Under the pieces are notes generated by a model. It searched no databases. It was not told the DNA's origin and was given only the letters and a program-made list of their open reading frames with translations. 42,414 nt of DNA from contig CALYBD010000019.1 in assembly GCA_944393745.1 (NCBI GenBank), forward strand, positions 1 through 42,414, given 5' to 3'. The stretch comes from an uncultured Alphaproteobacteria bacterium. GTDB lineage: Bacteria; Pseudomonadota; Alphaproteobacteria; CAAGCB01; CAG-977. A program made the translations under genes and the position numbers. Shown piece after piece: positions 32,706 to 40,992 of this stretch; position 1 is the first letter of the stretch, and the number at the start of each line of letters is the position of its first letter.

Positions 32706-35276
32706 TTAAACGTTCTTTTTCGGTTTTTTATAAAACGTGTCCTGTAACGGCAAGGACGTTCTGAATTTACCGTCAAAGCGATAATAGGCATGAGAACACG
32801 CCGGTGCCGTCGGAATGGCCGCCAGTTCGCCGCATCCTTTCGCCCCGAATGCCATCGGGTTCTTGGTTTCGGATTCACACAAGATGACCTGCATTTGCGG
32901 CACATCGGTGGAACGCATCAGGCCCAAAGTCCCCAGCTTTTCTTTCGGATAACCGTTTTCCGTACGGAAATTTTCGGTCAAAGCAAAGCCCAGTCCCATC
33001 ACGATCCCGCCTTCGATCTGTCCTTCGACCGCCTGAATGTTGACAGGCGTTCCGACATCGTACGCGGCAACGACTTTTTGCACTTTGCCCGTTTCGTCCA
33101 AAACGACCACCTGCACGCCGTAACCGTACGTCACATGGCTGACGGGGTTCTTTTTATCCGATCCCAAAGCGTCCGTCGGCGGTGCGTATTCGGCGAAAAA
33201 TTCACGCCCTTCCAGATCCGCCAGCGTCTTGCCCGCGTCCAGTTCGGCTTTCAGCATTTCCGCGGCTTGTCTGGTGGCTTCTCCGGTCAGTACCGTCTGA
33301 CGCGAAGCCGTTGTCGTGCCCGCGTTCGGCGTCCGTTTCGTGTCGGGGGCTTCATGGATCACGCTTGCGGGCGACAATCCCGTCTGCGTGCAAACAATCG
33401 TCGCGCACACCGTTGCCAACCCCTGCCCGATACAGGCGGCGGAAGTACGGATATGCACTTTTTCGTCTTCAACGGACAACAGGCACCGTCCGACATCGTT
33501 CAGCCCCATGCCCACGCCCGAGTTTTTAAACCCGCACGCGATCCCCGCATAAGGTGAAGACTCGTAAACGTCTTTCACCGCTTCCAGACATTGCGCCAAC
33601 GTCACGCTTTGATCGGCGATTTGCCCGTTCGGCAGTTCCTGCCCCGGACGGATCGCGTTTCTGTAACGGATTTCCCACGGAGTAATACCGACTTTTTCCG
33701 CCAAAAGGTTTAAGTTGTTTTCCATCGCAAAACAGCTTTGCGTCACCCCGAAGCCGCGGAAAGCCCCCGCGACAACGTTATTCGTGTAAACCGCCGTTCC
33801 TTCGATATCGACATTATGGAAATGATACGGTCCCGCCGCGTGCGTGCACGTCCTGTGCAAAACAGGCGCGCCCAAAGACGCGTAAGCGCCCGTATCGGTG
33901 TAAACTTTTCCTTTCAAAGCGGTCAAAATCCCGTTTTCGTCGCAAGCCGTCGTGATTTCCAGTTCCATCGGGTGGCGTTTGGGGTGATAGTCCAGACTTT
34001 CCTGACGTGAAAACTTCACTTTGACCGGCTTTTTGGTCACCCACGCCATCAAAGCGGCGTGATGTTGCACGCTCATGTCTTCCTTGCCGCCAAAGCCGCC
34101 GCCGACCAGCTGAGAATGAACATGAACCTTTTCGGCGGGCAGTTTCAGCATCGCCGCGATTTCGCGCTGATCGTCATAAACGGACTGAGAGCCCGTGTAA
34201 ACCGTTAAAGCGTCATCGCCTTCGGGAACGGCCACCGCGCATTCGGGTTCCATAAAAGCGTGATCCTGCAACGGTGTCGAATACTTTTGCGTGACAACGT
34301 ATTTCGCGTTTTTGATCGCTTCGTCCGCGTTGCCCCGTTTTAATTCGGCGCGCGACATGATGTTGCCGTTTTCATGCAGTTTCGGCGCATCGGGCGCCAA
34401 AGCCGCTTCGATTGTCGTTACGGCGGGCAATTCTTCAAAATCGACTTCGACCAGATTGACGACTTCGTCCAACACCTCTTTTCTGGTCACCGCGACCAAA
34501 GCGACCGCATCGCCCACATAGCGGGTGATGTCGCCTTCGGCAATCATGACGTCCCAATCCGTAAAGATATGACCGTGCTTGTTAAACGGCACGTCTTTCG
34601 CGGTCAAAACGCGCACGCAATCAGGGTGGGCAACGGCTTTGGACACATCGATTTTCCTGACCAAAGCGCGCGGATATTTCGAACGCACCGCTTTGGCGTA
34701 CAGCATTCCCGGAAAAGTCAGATCATCTGCGTAAAGTCCCGTCCCGTTGACTTTTTCCGCCGCGTCAAGGCGTTTAAACCTTTGCGACAAGCCCAACTTT
34801 TCGGGATCGGCGGGAATCTGTTTGTTTTCACGGAAATATTCCGCCGCCATTAAAATGGCTTCCTCGATCTTCTTATACCCCGTACAACGGCAGATGTTGC
34901 CGCGAATGGCTTTCTTGACGTCTTCGGGCGAAGGGGTCGGATTGGCGTCAATCAACGCTTTGGCGCACATGACCATGCCCGGTATGCAAAAACCGCACTG
35001 AACGGCGCCCGCTTCCGCAAAGCAATGTTCATAAACGGCTTTTTCACGCGGTGTCAGCCCTTCGACCGTAATGATCTTTTTGCCCACAAACTTCGATACT
35101 TTCTGAACGCAGGCCTTGACCGCCTTGCCGTCAACAACAATCGTGCACGTTCCGCACACGCCTTGGGAACAGCCGTCCTTCGCCGCCGTTAAGTGCAAGT
35201 CGTCCCTTAATAAAGAAAGCAGAGTTTTATCTTCTTGTGTCGTAACGGTTTGACCGTTGATGTCCAATGTAAACAA
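32706..35276 (-). CDS. Molybdenum hydroxylase, xanthine dehydrogenase family (resembles selenium-dependent XDH)
   Basis: An 856-residue fusion of two modules. The first is a 2Fe-2S part: CSQGVCGTC...C (C36, C41, C44, C56), then QCGFCIPGM and NICRCTGY near 113-150. The second is a molybdopterin part from about residue 165: GGGFGGKED, GAFRGFG, and the C-terminal GAKGCGELAAIP with the catalytic Glu. There is no FAD domain. The length and N terminus resemble the clostridial enzymes labelled selenium-dependent xanthine dehydrogenase. No cofactor or FAD-subunit genes lie nearby, so the electron acceptor is unknown. Likely substrates are purines or aldehydes. It starts at ATG 35276 (AAAGGA site), and a palindrome lies in its promoter. 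Confidence 0.88.
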   Translation of the reverse strand: MFTLDINGQTVTTQEDKTLLSLLRDDLHLTAAKDGCSQGVCGTCTIVVDGKAVKACVQKVSKFVGKKIITVEGLTPREKAVYEHCFAEAGAVQCGFCIPGMVMCAKALIDANPTPSPEDVKKAIRGNICRCTGYKKIEEAILMAAEYFRENKQIPADPEKLGLSQRFKRLDAAEKVNGTGLYADDLTFPGMLYAKAVRSKYPRALVRKIDVSKAVAHPDCVRVLTAKDVPFNKHGHIFTDWDVMIAEGDITRYVGDAVALVAVTRKEVLDEVVNLVEVDFEELPAVTTIEAALAPDAPKLHENGNIMSRAELKRGNADEAIKNAKYVVTQKYSTPLQDHAFMEPECAVAVPEGDDALTVYTGSQSVYDDQREIAAMLKLPAEKVHVHSQLVGGGFGGKEDMSVQHHAALMAWVTKKPVKVKFSRQESLDYHPKRHPMELEITTACDENGILTALKGKVYTDTGAYASLGAPVLHRTCTHAAGPYHFHNVDIEGTAVYTNNVVAGAFRGFGVTQSCFAMENNLNLLAEKVGITPWEIRYRNAIRPGQELPNGQIADQSVTLAQCLEAVKDVYESSPYAGIACGFKNSGVGMGLNDVGRCLLSVEDEKVHIRTSAACIGQGLATVCATIVCTQTGLSPASVIHEAPDTKRTPNAGTTTASRQTVLTGEATRQAAEMLKAELDAGKTLADLEGREFFAEYAPPTDALGSDKKNPVSHVTYGYGVQVVVLDETGKVQKVVAAYDVGTPVNIQAVEGQIEGGIVMGLGFALTENFRTENGYPKEKLGTLGLMRSTDVPQMQVILCESETKNPMAFGAKGCGELAAIPTAPACSHAYYRFDGKFRTSLPLQDTFYKKPKKNV

Positions 35277-35315
35277 TGAACTGTCCTTTCATAAATAAAC
35301 CTTTATTTTAAGTTT

Positions 35316-35344
35316 ATTATAAGGCATAAAATTATGCCATTACA
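35316..35344 (-). promoter_or_regulatory. xdh promoter region with a palindromic operator candidate
   Basis: On the minus strand a perfect -10 TATAAT (35321-35316) is preceded by the inverted repeat GGCATA-N4-TATGCC (35338-35323), which fills the -10/-35 spacer, an ideal operator position for a repressor. The -35 is poor. The same region is upstream of the divergent gene at 35376. A second inverted repeat, ATAAAC-N11-GTTTAT (35295-35317), overlaps the -10. Confidence 0.5.
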
Positions 35345-35375
35345 TTTTAAATAAAAAAATCACAAAGGATTCGTC

Positions 35376-36044
35376 ATGCTTTCAGAGTCGATTTTTAAAA
35401 ACAAAATCCCTGATTTTGAAAAACTGCGCTCTGTCGGCTTTATCGAACGCAACGGAAAGTATGTTTATTCGTGTAAAATCGTTGATGCGCAATTTAATTT
35501 GTCCGTCTTGATAGACAAAGACGGCACAGTCAAAACCCGCCTGAACGATACCGAAACAAACGAAGAATACGTTTTACACCTACTTTACGACACAACGGGG
35601 CCTTTTATCGGCCGGGTCAGGTCGGAATTTTGCGCTGTTTTGCAAACAATTGCGGACAAAGGGTTTCGAACCAAAACCTTTTCCGCTCCGTATACGCTGG
35701 CCGTTATGGATTACGTGCAAAAAACATACGGCAGTACGTTTGAATTTTTATGGGAAAAGTTTCCTCAAAACGCTGCGGTACGCCGACAGGACAATAAAAA
35801 ATGGTTTGCCGTCATTCTGTGCGTTGCAAAAAATAAAATCGGATTAAGCGGTACCGATCCGGTTGAAATCATTGACCTCAGAGCCGAAAAAACAGACGTG
35901 CCGTCTATCGTTGACGGGCAAAAGTATTTTGCGGGATATCACATGAATAAAAAATCATGGATTACGATATGCCTGGACGGATCCGTTCCGATAAACGAGA
36001 TTTTTCAACGCCTTGACGCCAGCTATATTCTGGCAGGAAAATAG
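35376..36044 (+). CDS. MmcQ/YjbR-family protein
   Basis: This 222-residue protein starts at ATG 35376 after AAAGGA. The C-terminal half (about 120-222) matches the MmcQ/YjbR fold: FPQNAAVRRQDNKKWFAVILCVAKNKIGL, IIDLRAEKTDVPSI and GYHMNKKSWITICLDGSVP. The N-terminal half (YVYSCKIVDAQFNLSVLIDKDG, EEYVLHLLYD) looks like the extra domain seen in the longer, mostly Firmicute, members. The family has a CyaY-like fold and unproved DNA binding. It is divergent from the molybdenum hydroxylase gene and shares its regulatory region. Confidence 0.82.
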   Translation: MLSESIFKNKIPDFEKLRSVGFIERNGKYVYSCKIVDAQFNLSVLIDKDGTVKTRLNDTETNEEYVLHLLYDTTGPFIGRVRSEFCAVLQTIADKGFRTKTFSAPYTLAVMDYVQKTYGSTFEFLWEKFPQNAAVRRQDNKKWFAVILCVAKNKIGLSGTDPVEIIDLRAEKTDVPSIVDGQKYFAGYHMNKKSWITICLDGSVPINEIFQRLDASYILAGK

Positions 36045-36049
36045 CCCGT

Positions 36050-36084
36050 TGCCGCGCGCAGATTGTTTTGTTCAACGCGCGGCA
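36050..36084. repeat. Hairpin between convergent genes
   Basis: TGCCGCGCG (36050-36058) pairs perfectly with CGCGCGGCA (36076-36084) across a 17-base loop. It lies between the YjbR-type gene stop and the hydG stop, where a bidirectional terminator would be expected, but neither side has a proper T run. Confidence 0.6.
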
Positions 36085-36090
36085 CAGCCT

Positions 36091-37500
36091 TTAAAACCTG
36101 AAATCCCTTTCGCCCAAAGCGATATGTTCCAAATGATCTTCGCACACCGCGCGGACTTTCGGATTAGTGATATTGCCAAGTTCGCGTTGAATCAACTCAT
36201 ATCCCACTTTCTTCGTTTCGGGGGACGCGTAATCTTCCAGATACTCTTTCAGCGTCATCAAAGCGTTCGGGTGGCAGCAGTTCAAAATCTGTTTGGATTT
36301 GCACAAATCCATAAACCGGTCGCCCGTGCGCCCCGCACGATAGCACGCCGTGCAAAAGCTCGGAATGTATCCCATATCCATCAGCCATTTGATGACTTCG
36401 TCCAACGTGCGCGTGTCCGCCCGATCAAACTGCGCCGTTTCCGTTTCACGCACGACGTACCCGCCGACCGAAGTCGAAGACGCCCCGCTGATCTGGGAAA
36501 TCCCCAAGTGCAATGCCCGTTCGCGCATACGCTGGCTTTCACGCGTGGAAATGATCATGCCCGTGTACGGGGTCGACACGCGAATGCACGCGATGATCTT
36601 TGCAAAAATATCGTCCGGCAAAGCGTCTTTAAACGAACTCGGGTCAATATCGTCCGCCGGACAAATGCGCGGCACCGAAATCGTATGAGGTCCGACACCG
36701 TGAACGGCTTCCAAATGTTCCGCGTGCATCAGCAATCCCGCAAATTCGTAAGCGTAATTTTCCAATCCGTACAAAACGCCCAAGCCGACATCGTCTATGC
36801 CGCCCTGCATCGCGCGATCCATCGCTTCGGTATGGTAGGCGTAGTTGTGTTTCGGTCCGGTCGGGTGCAGTCTTTCGTATGATTCCTTGTTATACGTTTC
36901 CTGAAACAGAATGTACGTCCCGATACCGGCGTCTTTCAATTTACGGTAATTTTCAACCGTCGTCGCCGCAATGTTCACGTTGACGCGGCGAATGGCGCCG
37001 TTCTTGTGCTTGATCGAATAAATCGTCTGAATGCTTTCCAAAATATATTCGATCGGGTTGTTGACAGGGTCTTCTCCGGCTTCCAAAGCCAGACGCTTAT
37101 GCCCCATGTCCTGCAATGCGATGACTTCCGCCTTGATCTGTTCCTGCGTCAGTTTTTTGCGCGGAATGTGTTTGTTCTTGGCGTGATACGGGCAATAAAC
37201 GCACCCGTTGACGCAATAGTTCGATAAATACAACGGCGCAAATAATACGATGCGGTTGCCGTAAAAGTCCTTTTTCAGCTGTTCGGCCAGTTTAAAAATC
37301 TGTTCGTTTCTGTCGGGCAGATCGCACGCCAGCAAAACGGAAGCTTCCCTGTGATCCAACCCTTTCCAGAGTTTGGCTTTTTCAATGATCCGGTCGATCA
37401 GTTCGGCATTATGCTTGTTCTGTTCGGCATAAGCCAACGTGTCCATGATCTCGTCATGATTGATAAATTCTTCGGCCTTTAAAGACTTGGGATTATACAT
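36091..37500 (-). CDS. hydG: [FeFe]-hydrogenase maturase HydG
   Basis: HydG is a radical SAM tyrosine lyase that makes the CO and CN ligands of the [FeFe]-hydrogenase H cluster. The 469-residue protein has the radical SAM motif CVNGCVYC (C96, C100, C103) and the C-terminal auxiliary cluster motif C383-x2-C386-x22-C409 within FCTACYRAGRTGDRFM. The latter distinguishes HydG from ThiH. It also has SGASSTSVGGY and EDYASPETKK. It is 45 bases downstream of the TM1266-type gene and probably in one operon with it. hydE, hydF and the hydrogenase itself are not in the window. Confidence 0.95.
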   Translation of the reverse strand: MYNPKSLKAEEFINHDEIMDTLAYAEQNKHNAELIDRIIEKAKLWKGLDHREASVLLACDLPDRNEQIFKLAEQLKKDFYGNRIVLFAPLYLSNYCVNGCVYCPYHAKNKHIPRKKLTQEQIKAEVIALQDMGHKRLALEAGEDPVNNPIEYILESIQTIYSIKHKNGAIRRVNVNIAATTVENYRKLKDAGIGTYILFQETYNKESYERLHPTGPKHNYAYHTEAMDRAMQGGIDDVGLGVLYGLENYAYEFAGLLMHAEHLEAVHGVGPHTISVPRICPADDIDPSSFKDALPDDIFAKIIACIRVSTPYTGMIISTRESQRMRERALHLGISQISGASSTSVGGYVVRETETAQFDRADTRTLDEVIKWLMDMGYIPSFCTACYRAGRTGDRFMDLCKSKQILNCCHPNALMTLKEYLEDYASPETKKVGYELIQRELGNITNPKVRAVCEDHLEHIALGERDFRF

Positions 37501-37545
37501 GTTTTTTTCTCCTTTCGGGTCAGGAATGCCCTTCCCCTTCAGCGT

Positions 37546-37788
37546 TTATTTTGAATAAATCGTTTTTGTCGATATGCCGTCCAGTTGCCCCAACTTGCCC
37601 GACAAGGCACTGATAATGTCCTGCGGTGCGTCCAAAGCAACACTGATAATGCTGATTTCCCTTTTATGATACGGGATTCCCATACGCCCGATAATGTATG
37701 CGCTGTATTCGTGCAGCAGCGTGTTCAGAGGCATTACCGAATCCGTGTTTTCGACAACGATACCGATCAAAGCAACTCTTGTGTTCAT
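37546..37788 (-). CDS. TM1266-type iron-only hydrogenase system regulator
   Basis: This 80-residue ACT-like protein (NTRVALIGIVVENTDSV, LHEYSAYIIGRMGIPYHKREISIISVALDAP, LGQLDGISTKTIYSK) matches the family usually found beside hydE/hydG and called putative iron-only hydrogenase system regulator. It lies directly before hydG. The ligand is unknown. ATG 37788 follows AAGGAAA. Confidence 0.9.
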   Translation of the reverse strand: MNTRVALIGIVVENTDSVMPLNTLLHEYSAYIIGRMGIPYHKREISIISVALDAPQDIISALSGKLGQLDGISTKTIYSK

Positions 37789-37840
37789 TTTTTTCCTTTC
37801 TTATGCCGCAGAAAAATCTTTGGCGTCAGAAGCTGTAAAC

Positions 37841-37868
37841 AATATAAGACATTTCCGAAAAACTGCAA
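37841..37868 (-). promoter_or_regulatory. Likely promoter of the TM1266-hydG operon
   Basis: On the minus strand TTGCAG (37868-37863) and TATATT (37846-37841) have a 16-base spacer, about 50 bases before the TM1266-type start. No FNR-like TTGAT-N4-ATCAA site was seen. Confidence 0.5.
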
Positions 37869-37937
37869 ACTTTATTCAATCATCTTGATCTGTCAGCGCA
37901 GGCAGGGTAGAACTATTAAAACAGTTTGGAAAAAAAC

Positions 37938-38792
37938 ATGAATTTAAAAAACATCTTTTATTTTTTTGCTGTTTTGTGTGCCAGCTTTCCCGCACAAGCA
38001 CAGCAACAGCCGGAATTAAAAGCGAACTTTCGCCGGATCGGACTGGAATTGTCCTCGACAAACGTCACGCATTCTAAGGAATATCAGAATTCTCCGGTCA
38101 CGCAGTTGAATACGGACAGCCAAAGCGTTGTCAAGGGCGTTTTTGATTTTCTGCTGGAATACAATCGCGATAATCTGCGCTGGAACAACGCGATTTATGC
38201 CGAATACGGCGAAACCAAAGTCAAACCCGTTGACGAACCGGCAGAAACAAACGAAACGGCAGATAAAATCGTTTTTTCCTCGGATTACGCGCACAAACTT
38301 TTTAAATTCAAACAAATCGACTTTGGCCCGATGGCCGCCGCCGAATACCAAACGGAATTTACGGCAAATGATGATGCGCCCAGATCAAAAATCCTGCGCG
38401 CAAAAGCCGGACTGAAACTGTTTGACGGCACATATGTCAAAGATTTATATATTGCCGGAATCGGTGAATACGATATGACTTATTCCGATGCGCACGTCAG
38501 CAAATCGGCCGGTGAAATCGGTTGGCGAATCGAAAAAAGTCCCCGCGACGGCGTCATGTTTTCCACGGACGGTTATTACAGAAGATATTTTTCGTTCAGC
38601 CGTTATGTCGGGACGGATCTGAAATATGACCTGAACCTGACCGCCCGCATGGACGTCAACATTTCCGACACGCTGACATTCGGTCCTTATTTGTCTTATC
38701 GTTACGCCCGTTCACGCGAAGCCGACGCTGCCGGATCCAATTTGACAATCGGCGTTTCCTTTGCTTACAAAGACCTGTTTTCTTTTAAATAA
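37938..38792 (+). CDS. Probable outer-membrane beta-barrel protein
   Basis: This 284-residue protein starts at ATG 37938 (GGAA upstream) with a signal peptide ending SFPAQA. Alternating polar/hydrophobic strands follow ([61 protein letters not shown]) and the chain ends [12 protein letters not shown] with a terminal aromatic, as in barrel proteins. It is similar in style to DUF481/DUF3078-type barrels; the substrate is unknown. It lies 11 bases before mscL, probably in one transcript. Confidence 0.78.
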   Translation: MNLKNIFYFFAVLCASFPAQAQQQPELKANFRRIGLELSSTNVTHSKEYQNSPVTQLNTDSQSVVKGVFDFLLEYNRDNLRWNNAIYAEYGETKVKPVDEPAETNETADKIVFSSDYAHKLFKFKQIDFGPMAAAEYQTEFTANDDAPRSKILRAKAGLKLFDGTYVKDLYIAGIGEYDMTYSDAHVSKSAGEIGWRIEKSPRDGVMFSTDGYYRRYFSFSRYVGTDLKYDLNLTARMDVNISDTLTFGPYLSYRYARSREADAAGSNLTIGVSFAYKDLFSFK

Positions 38793-38803
38793 GGATTTTT
38801 TTG

Positions 38804-39295
38804 ATGCTGAAACACATTTTTTCCGAATTTAAAAAGTTTGCCATGCGCGGCAACGTCATGGACATGGCCGTCGGGATTATCATCGGCGCCGCTTTTACAA
38901 AAATCGTTGATTCTCTGGTCAAGGACATAATCATGCCGCCTTTGGGGCTGATTTTGGGAAAAATCGATTTTGCCAATCTGTTTTTTGTTTTAAAAGACGG
39001 ATCGACACCTGCGCCGTATCCTTCTTTAGAGGCCGCCAAGACCGCCGGTGCCGTTACTTTGAATGTCGGTTTTTTCTTAAATGCGGTTATCAGTTTTGTT
39101 ATTGTTGCCTTTGCCGTTTTCGTTTTGGTAAAAGCCATGAACACGTTGCGGGAAAAGCTGGACGGTGAAGACCAAAAAGAAAAAAAAGCCGACGATCCCC
39201 CCACAAAACAATGCCCGTACTGTTGCACGGACATACCGGCAAAAGCCGTTAAGTGCCCGCATTGCACGGCGGATTTAAACAATTCTTTGAAATAA
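38804..39295 (+). CDS. mscL: Large-conductance mechanosensitive channel MscL with C-terminal zinc ribbon
   Basis: MscL releases solutes on osmotic downshock. Of 163 residues, the first 120 are Msc[41 protein letters not shown] is helix 1, a periplasmic loop follows, and [23 protein letters not shown] is helix 2. The C-terminal cytoplasmic end carries two Cys pairs ([18 protein letters not shown]), a zinc ribbon in place of the plain helix. ATG 38804 follows AAGGA. It is followed by a FAD protein gene one base after its stop. Confidence 0.94.
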   Translation: MLKHIFSEFKKFAMRGNVMDMAVGIIIGAAFTKIVDSLVKDIIMPPLGLILGKIDFANLFFVLKDGSTPAPYPSLEAAKTAGAVTLNVGFFLNAVISFVIVAFAVFVLVKAMNTLREKLDGEDQKEKKADDPPTKQCPYCCTDIPAKAVKCPHCTADLNNSLK

Positions 39296-39296
39296 A

Positions 39297-40910
39297 ATGA
39301 TCAGAATCTCCAATATTAAATTCAGACCGAAAGCCGTTCCCGACAGCACGGAAGCATTAAAGGCTTATGTTGCGGCATTAACGGGGTTTACCGATATTGC
39401 TTATTTTCGGATTGCAAAAAGATCCGTTGACGCCCGCAAAAAGGAAAATCTGGCCGTTGTATATGTTTGTGACGTTGCCTTAAACGGTGATGAAAGCCGG
39501 GCTGTGGAAACCTGCCCGTACAAAGACATTGCCCTGCTGGCGCCCGCGGAACGCTGTCCCGAAATTCCGTGGCGACCGGGGAAAGCTTTGCGCCCCGTCA
39601 TTATCGGAACGGGCCCTGCCGGATTGATGGCCGGGCTGGCTTTGGCTCAGGCCGGGGCGAATCCGATCCTGATCGAACGCGGCAAAACCGTTTCCAAACG
39701 GCGCAAAGACGTTAACCGTTTTTGGAAAGTCGGCGAATTAAACGAAAATTCAAACGTGCAGTTCGGCGAAGGCGGTGCGGGTACCTTTTCGGACGGCAAG
39801 CTGACAACCGGCATAAAAAAAGACTGCTGGACGCAAAAAGTTCTGGAAGAATTTGTCGCCGCCGGCGCCCCCGAAGAAATCATGTACCTGGCCAAACCGC
39901 ATATCGGAACGGACAATTTGTCTTATATGGTCGGCAATCTGCGGCGCAAAATTTTAAATCTGGGCGGAGAATATCGTTTTGAAACGCGCTTGACCGATTT
40001 GATTGTCAAAAACGGCAGACTGATCGGCGCAAAGGTCGTTAACGCCGCGGGCGAAACAGAAGAAATCGCGACGGACAATGTCATTTTAGCCATCGGCCAC
40101 AGCGCGCGTGACACCTTTGAAATGCTGTATAATAAAGGCGTTCAGATGATTCAAAAGCCTTTTGCCGTCGGCGCCAGAATCGAACACCCGCAAAAATTTA
40201 TTAACAAAAGCCAGTACGGCATGGTCAAACCGCGCCGAATTTTGGGCGCTGCCGATTACAAGCTGGCTGTTCATCTGGATAACGGCCGTTCGCTTTATAC
40301 TTTTTGCATGTGCCCGGGCGGAACGGTCGTGGCCGCCGCTTCGGAAGCCGGACGCCTGGTCACCAACGGCATGAGCGAATACGCCCGCAACAAAGACAAC
40401 GCCAACAGCGCTTTGTTGGTTGATGTCATTCCTGCGGATTTCGGATCGGATCACCCGCTGGCCGGCGTGGAATTTCAGCGCAGAATCGAAGAAAACGCCT
40501 TTAAGGCCGGCGGCGGTTTATTCCGCGCGCCCGTTCAGCGGGTCGTTGATTTTCTGCGCGACAAAGAAACCGTAAAATTCGGCGAAGTAATCCCGTCATA
40601 CCTGCCCGGTGTGGAAATGGCGGACATGCGTGCCGTTTTGCCGGACTTTGTGATTGAAACAATGAAGGCCGGATTTAAAAAACTGGATCGTAAAATCCGT
40701 TCTTTTTCGGCGCATGACGCTATTTTAACGGCGGCCGAGACCAGGACTTCATCACCGATCCGCATGATCCGGGATCCCGACACGCTGCAAAGCGTCAGTA
40801 TCGAAGGCCTGTACCCCTGCGGCGAAGGCGCCGGTTATGCCGGCGGCATTATGTCGGCTGCCGCGGACGGATTAAAATGCGCCTATAAAATCCTGAGCAC
40901 TTTGGAATAA
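39297..40910 (+). CDS. FAD-dependent oxidoreductase, COG2509 type
   Basis: The protein (537 residues) carries an N-terminal small domain (about 1-95), then the Rossmann FAD motif IGTGPAGLMAGLALAQAG near 102, and the family-typical QFGEGGAGTFSDGKLTTG near 157 and ILAIGHSARDTFEMLY near 262. The C-terminal PCGEGAGYAGGIMSAAADGLK is another FAD-contact segment. The family is labelled uncharacterised FAD-dependent dehydrogenase; the substrate is not known. It starts one base after the mscL stop, so it is translationally linked to mscL. Confidence 0.9.
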   Translation: MIRISNIKFRPKAVPDSTEALKAYVAALTGFTDIAYFRIAKRSVDARKKENLAVVYVCDVALNGDESRAVETCPYKDIALLAPAERCPEIPWRPGKALRPVIIGTGPAGLMAGLALAQAGANPILIERGKTVSKRRKDVNRFWKVGELNENSNVQFGEGGAGTFSDGKLTTGIKKDCWTQKVLEEFVAAGAPEEIMYLAKPHIGTDNLSYMVGNLRRKILNLGGEYRFETRLTDLIVKNGRLIGAKVVNAAGETEEIATDNVILAIGHSARDTFEMLYNKGVQMIQKPFAVGARIEHPQKFINKSQYGMVKPRRILGAADYKLAVHLDNGRSLYTFCMCPGGTVVAAASEAGRLVTNGMSEYARNKDNANSALLVDVIPADFGSDHPLAGVEFQRRIEENAFKAGGGLFRAPVQRVVDFLRDKETVKFGEVIPSYLPGVEMADMRAVLPDFVIETMKAGFKKLDRKIRSFSAHDAILTAAETRTSSPIRMIRDPDTLQSVSIEGLYPCGEGAGYAGGIMSAAADGLKCAYKILSTLE

Positions 40911-40992
40911 ACCGTTTAACCGTAAAACGCGGGTTGCTTTCAAAGACATAAAGCGCTATCCTACTTCACCGTTTGTTTTAAGGAGCCTTGTC

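Noticed and set aside
32790-33557. 255-codon antisense frame over the molybdenum hydroxylase
   Set aside because: A mirror of the conserved Moco domain on the other strand; no start context or recognisable features.
32706-37788. The molybdenum hydroxylase to hydG stretch as a mobile element
   Set aside because: No integrase, transposase, flanking tRNA or direct repeats were seen; lateral origin of single genes remains possible.
37870-37905. Possible FNR box near the TM1266-hydG promoter (TCAATCATCTTGATC)
   Set aside because: The half-sites face outward (TCAA-N5-TTGA) instead of TTGAT-N4-ATCAA, so it does not match FNR/Anr.
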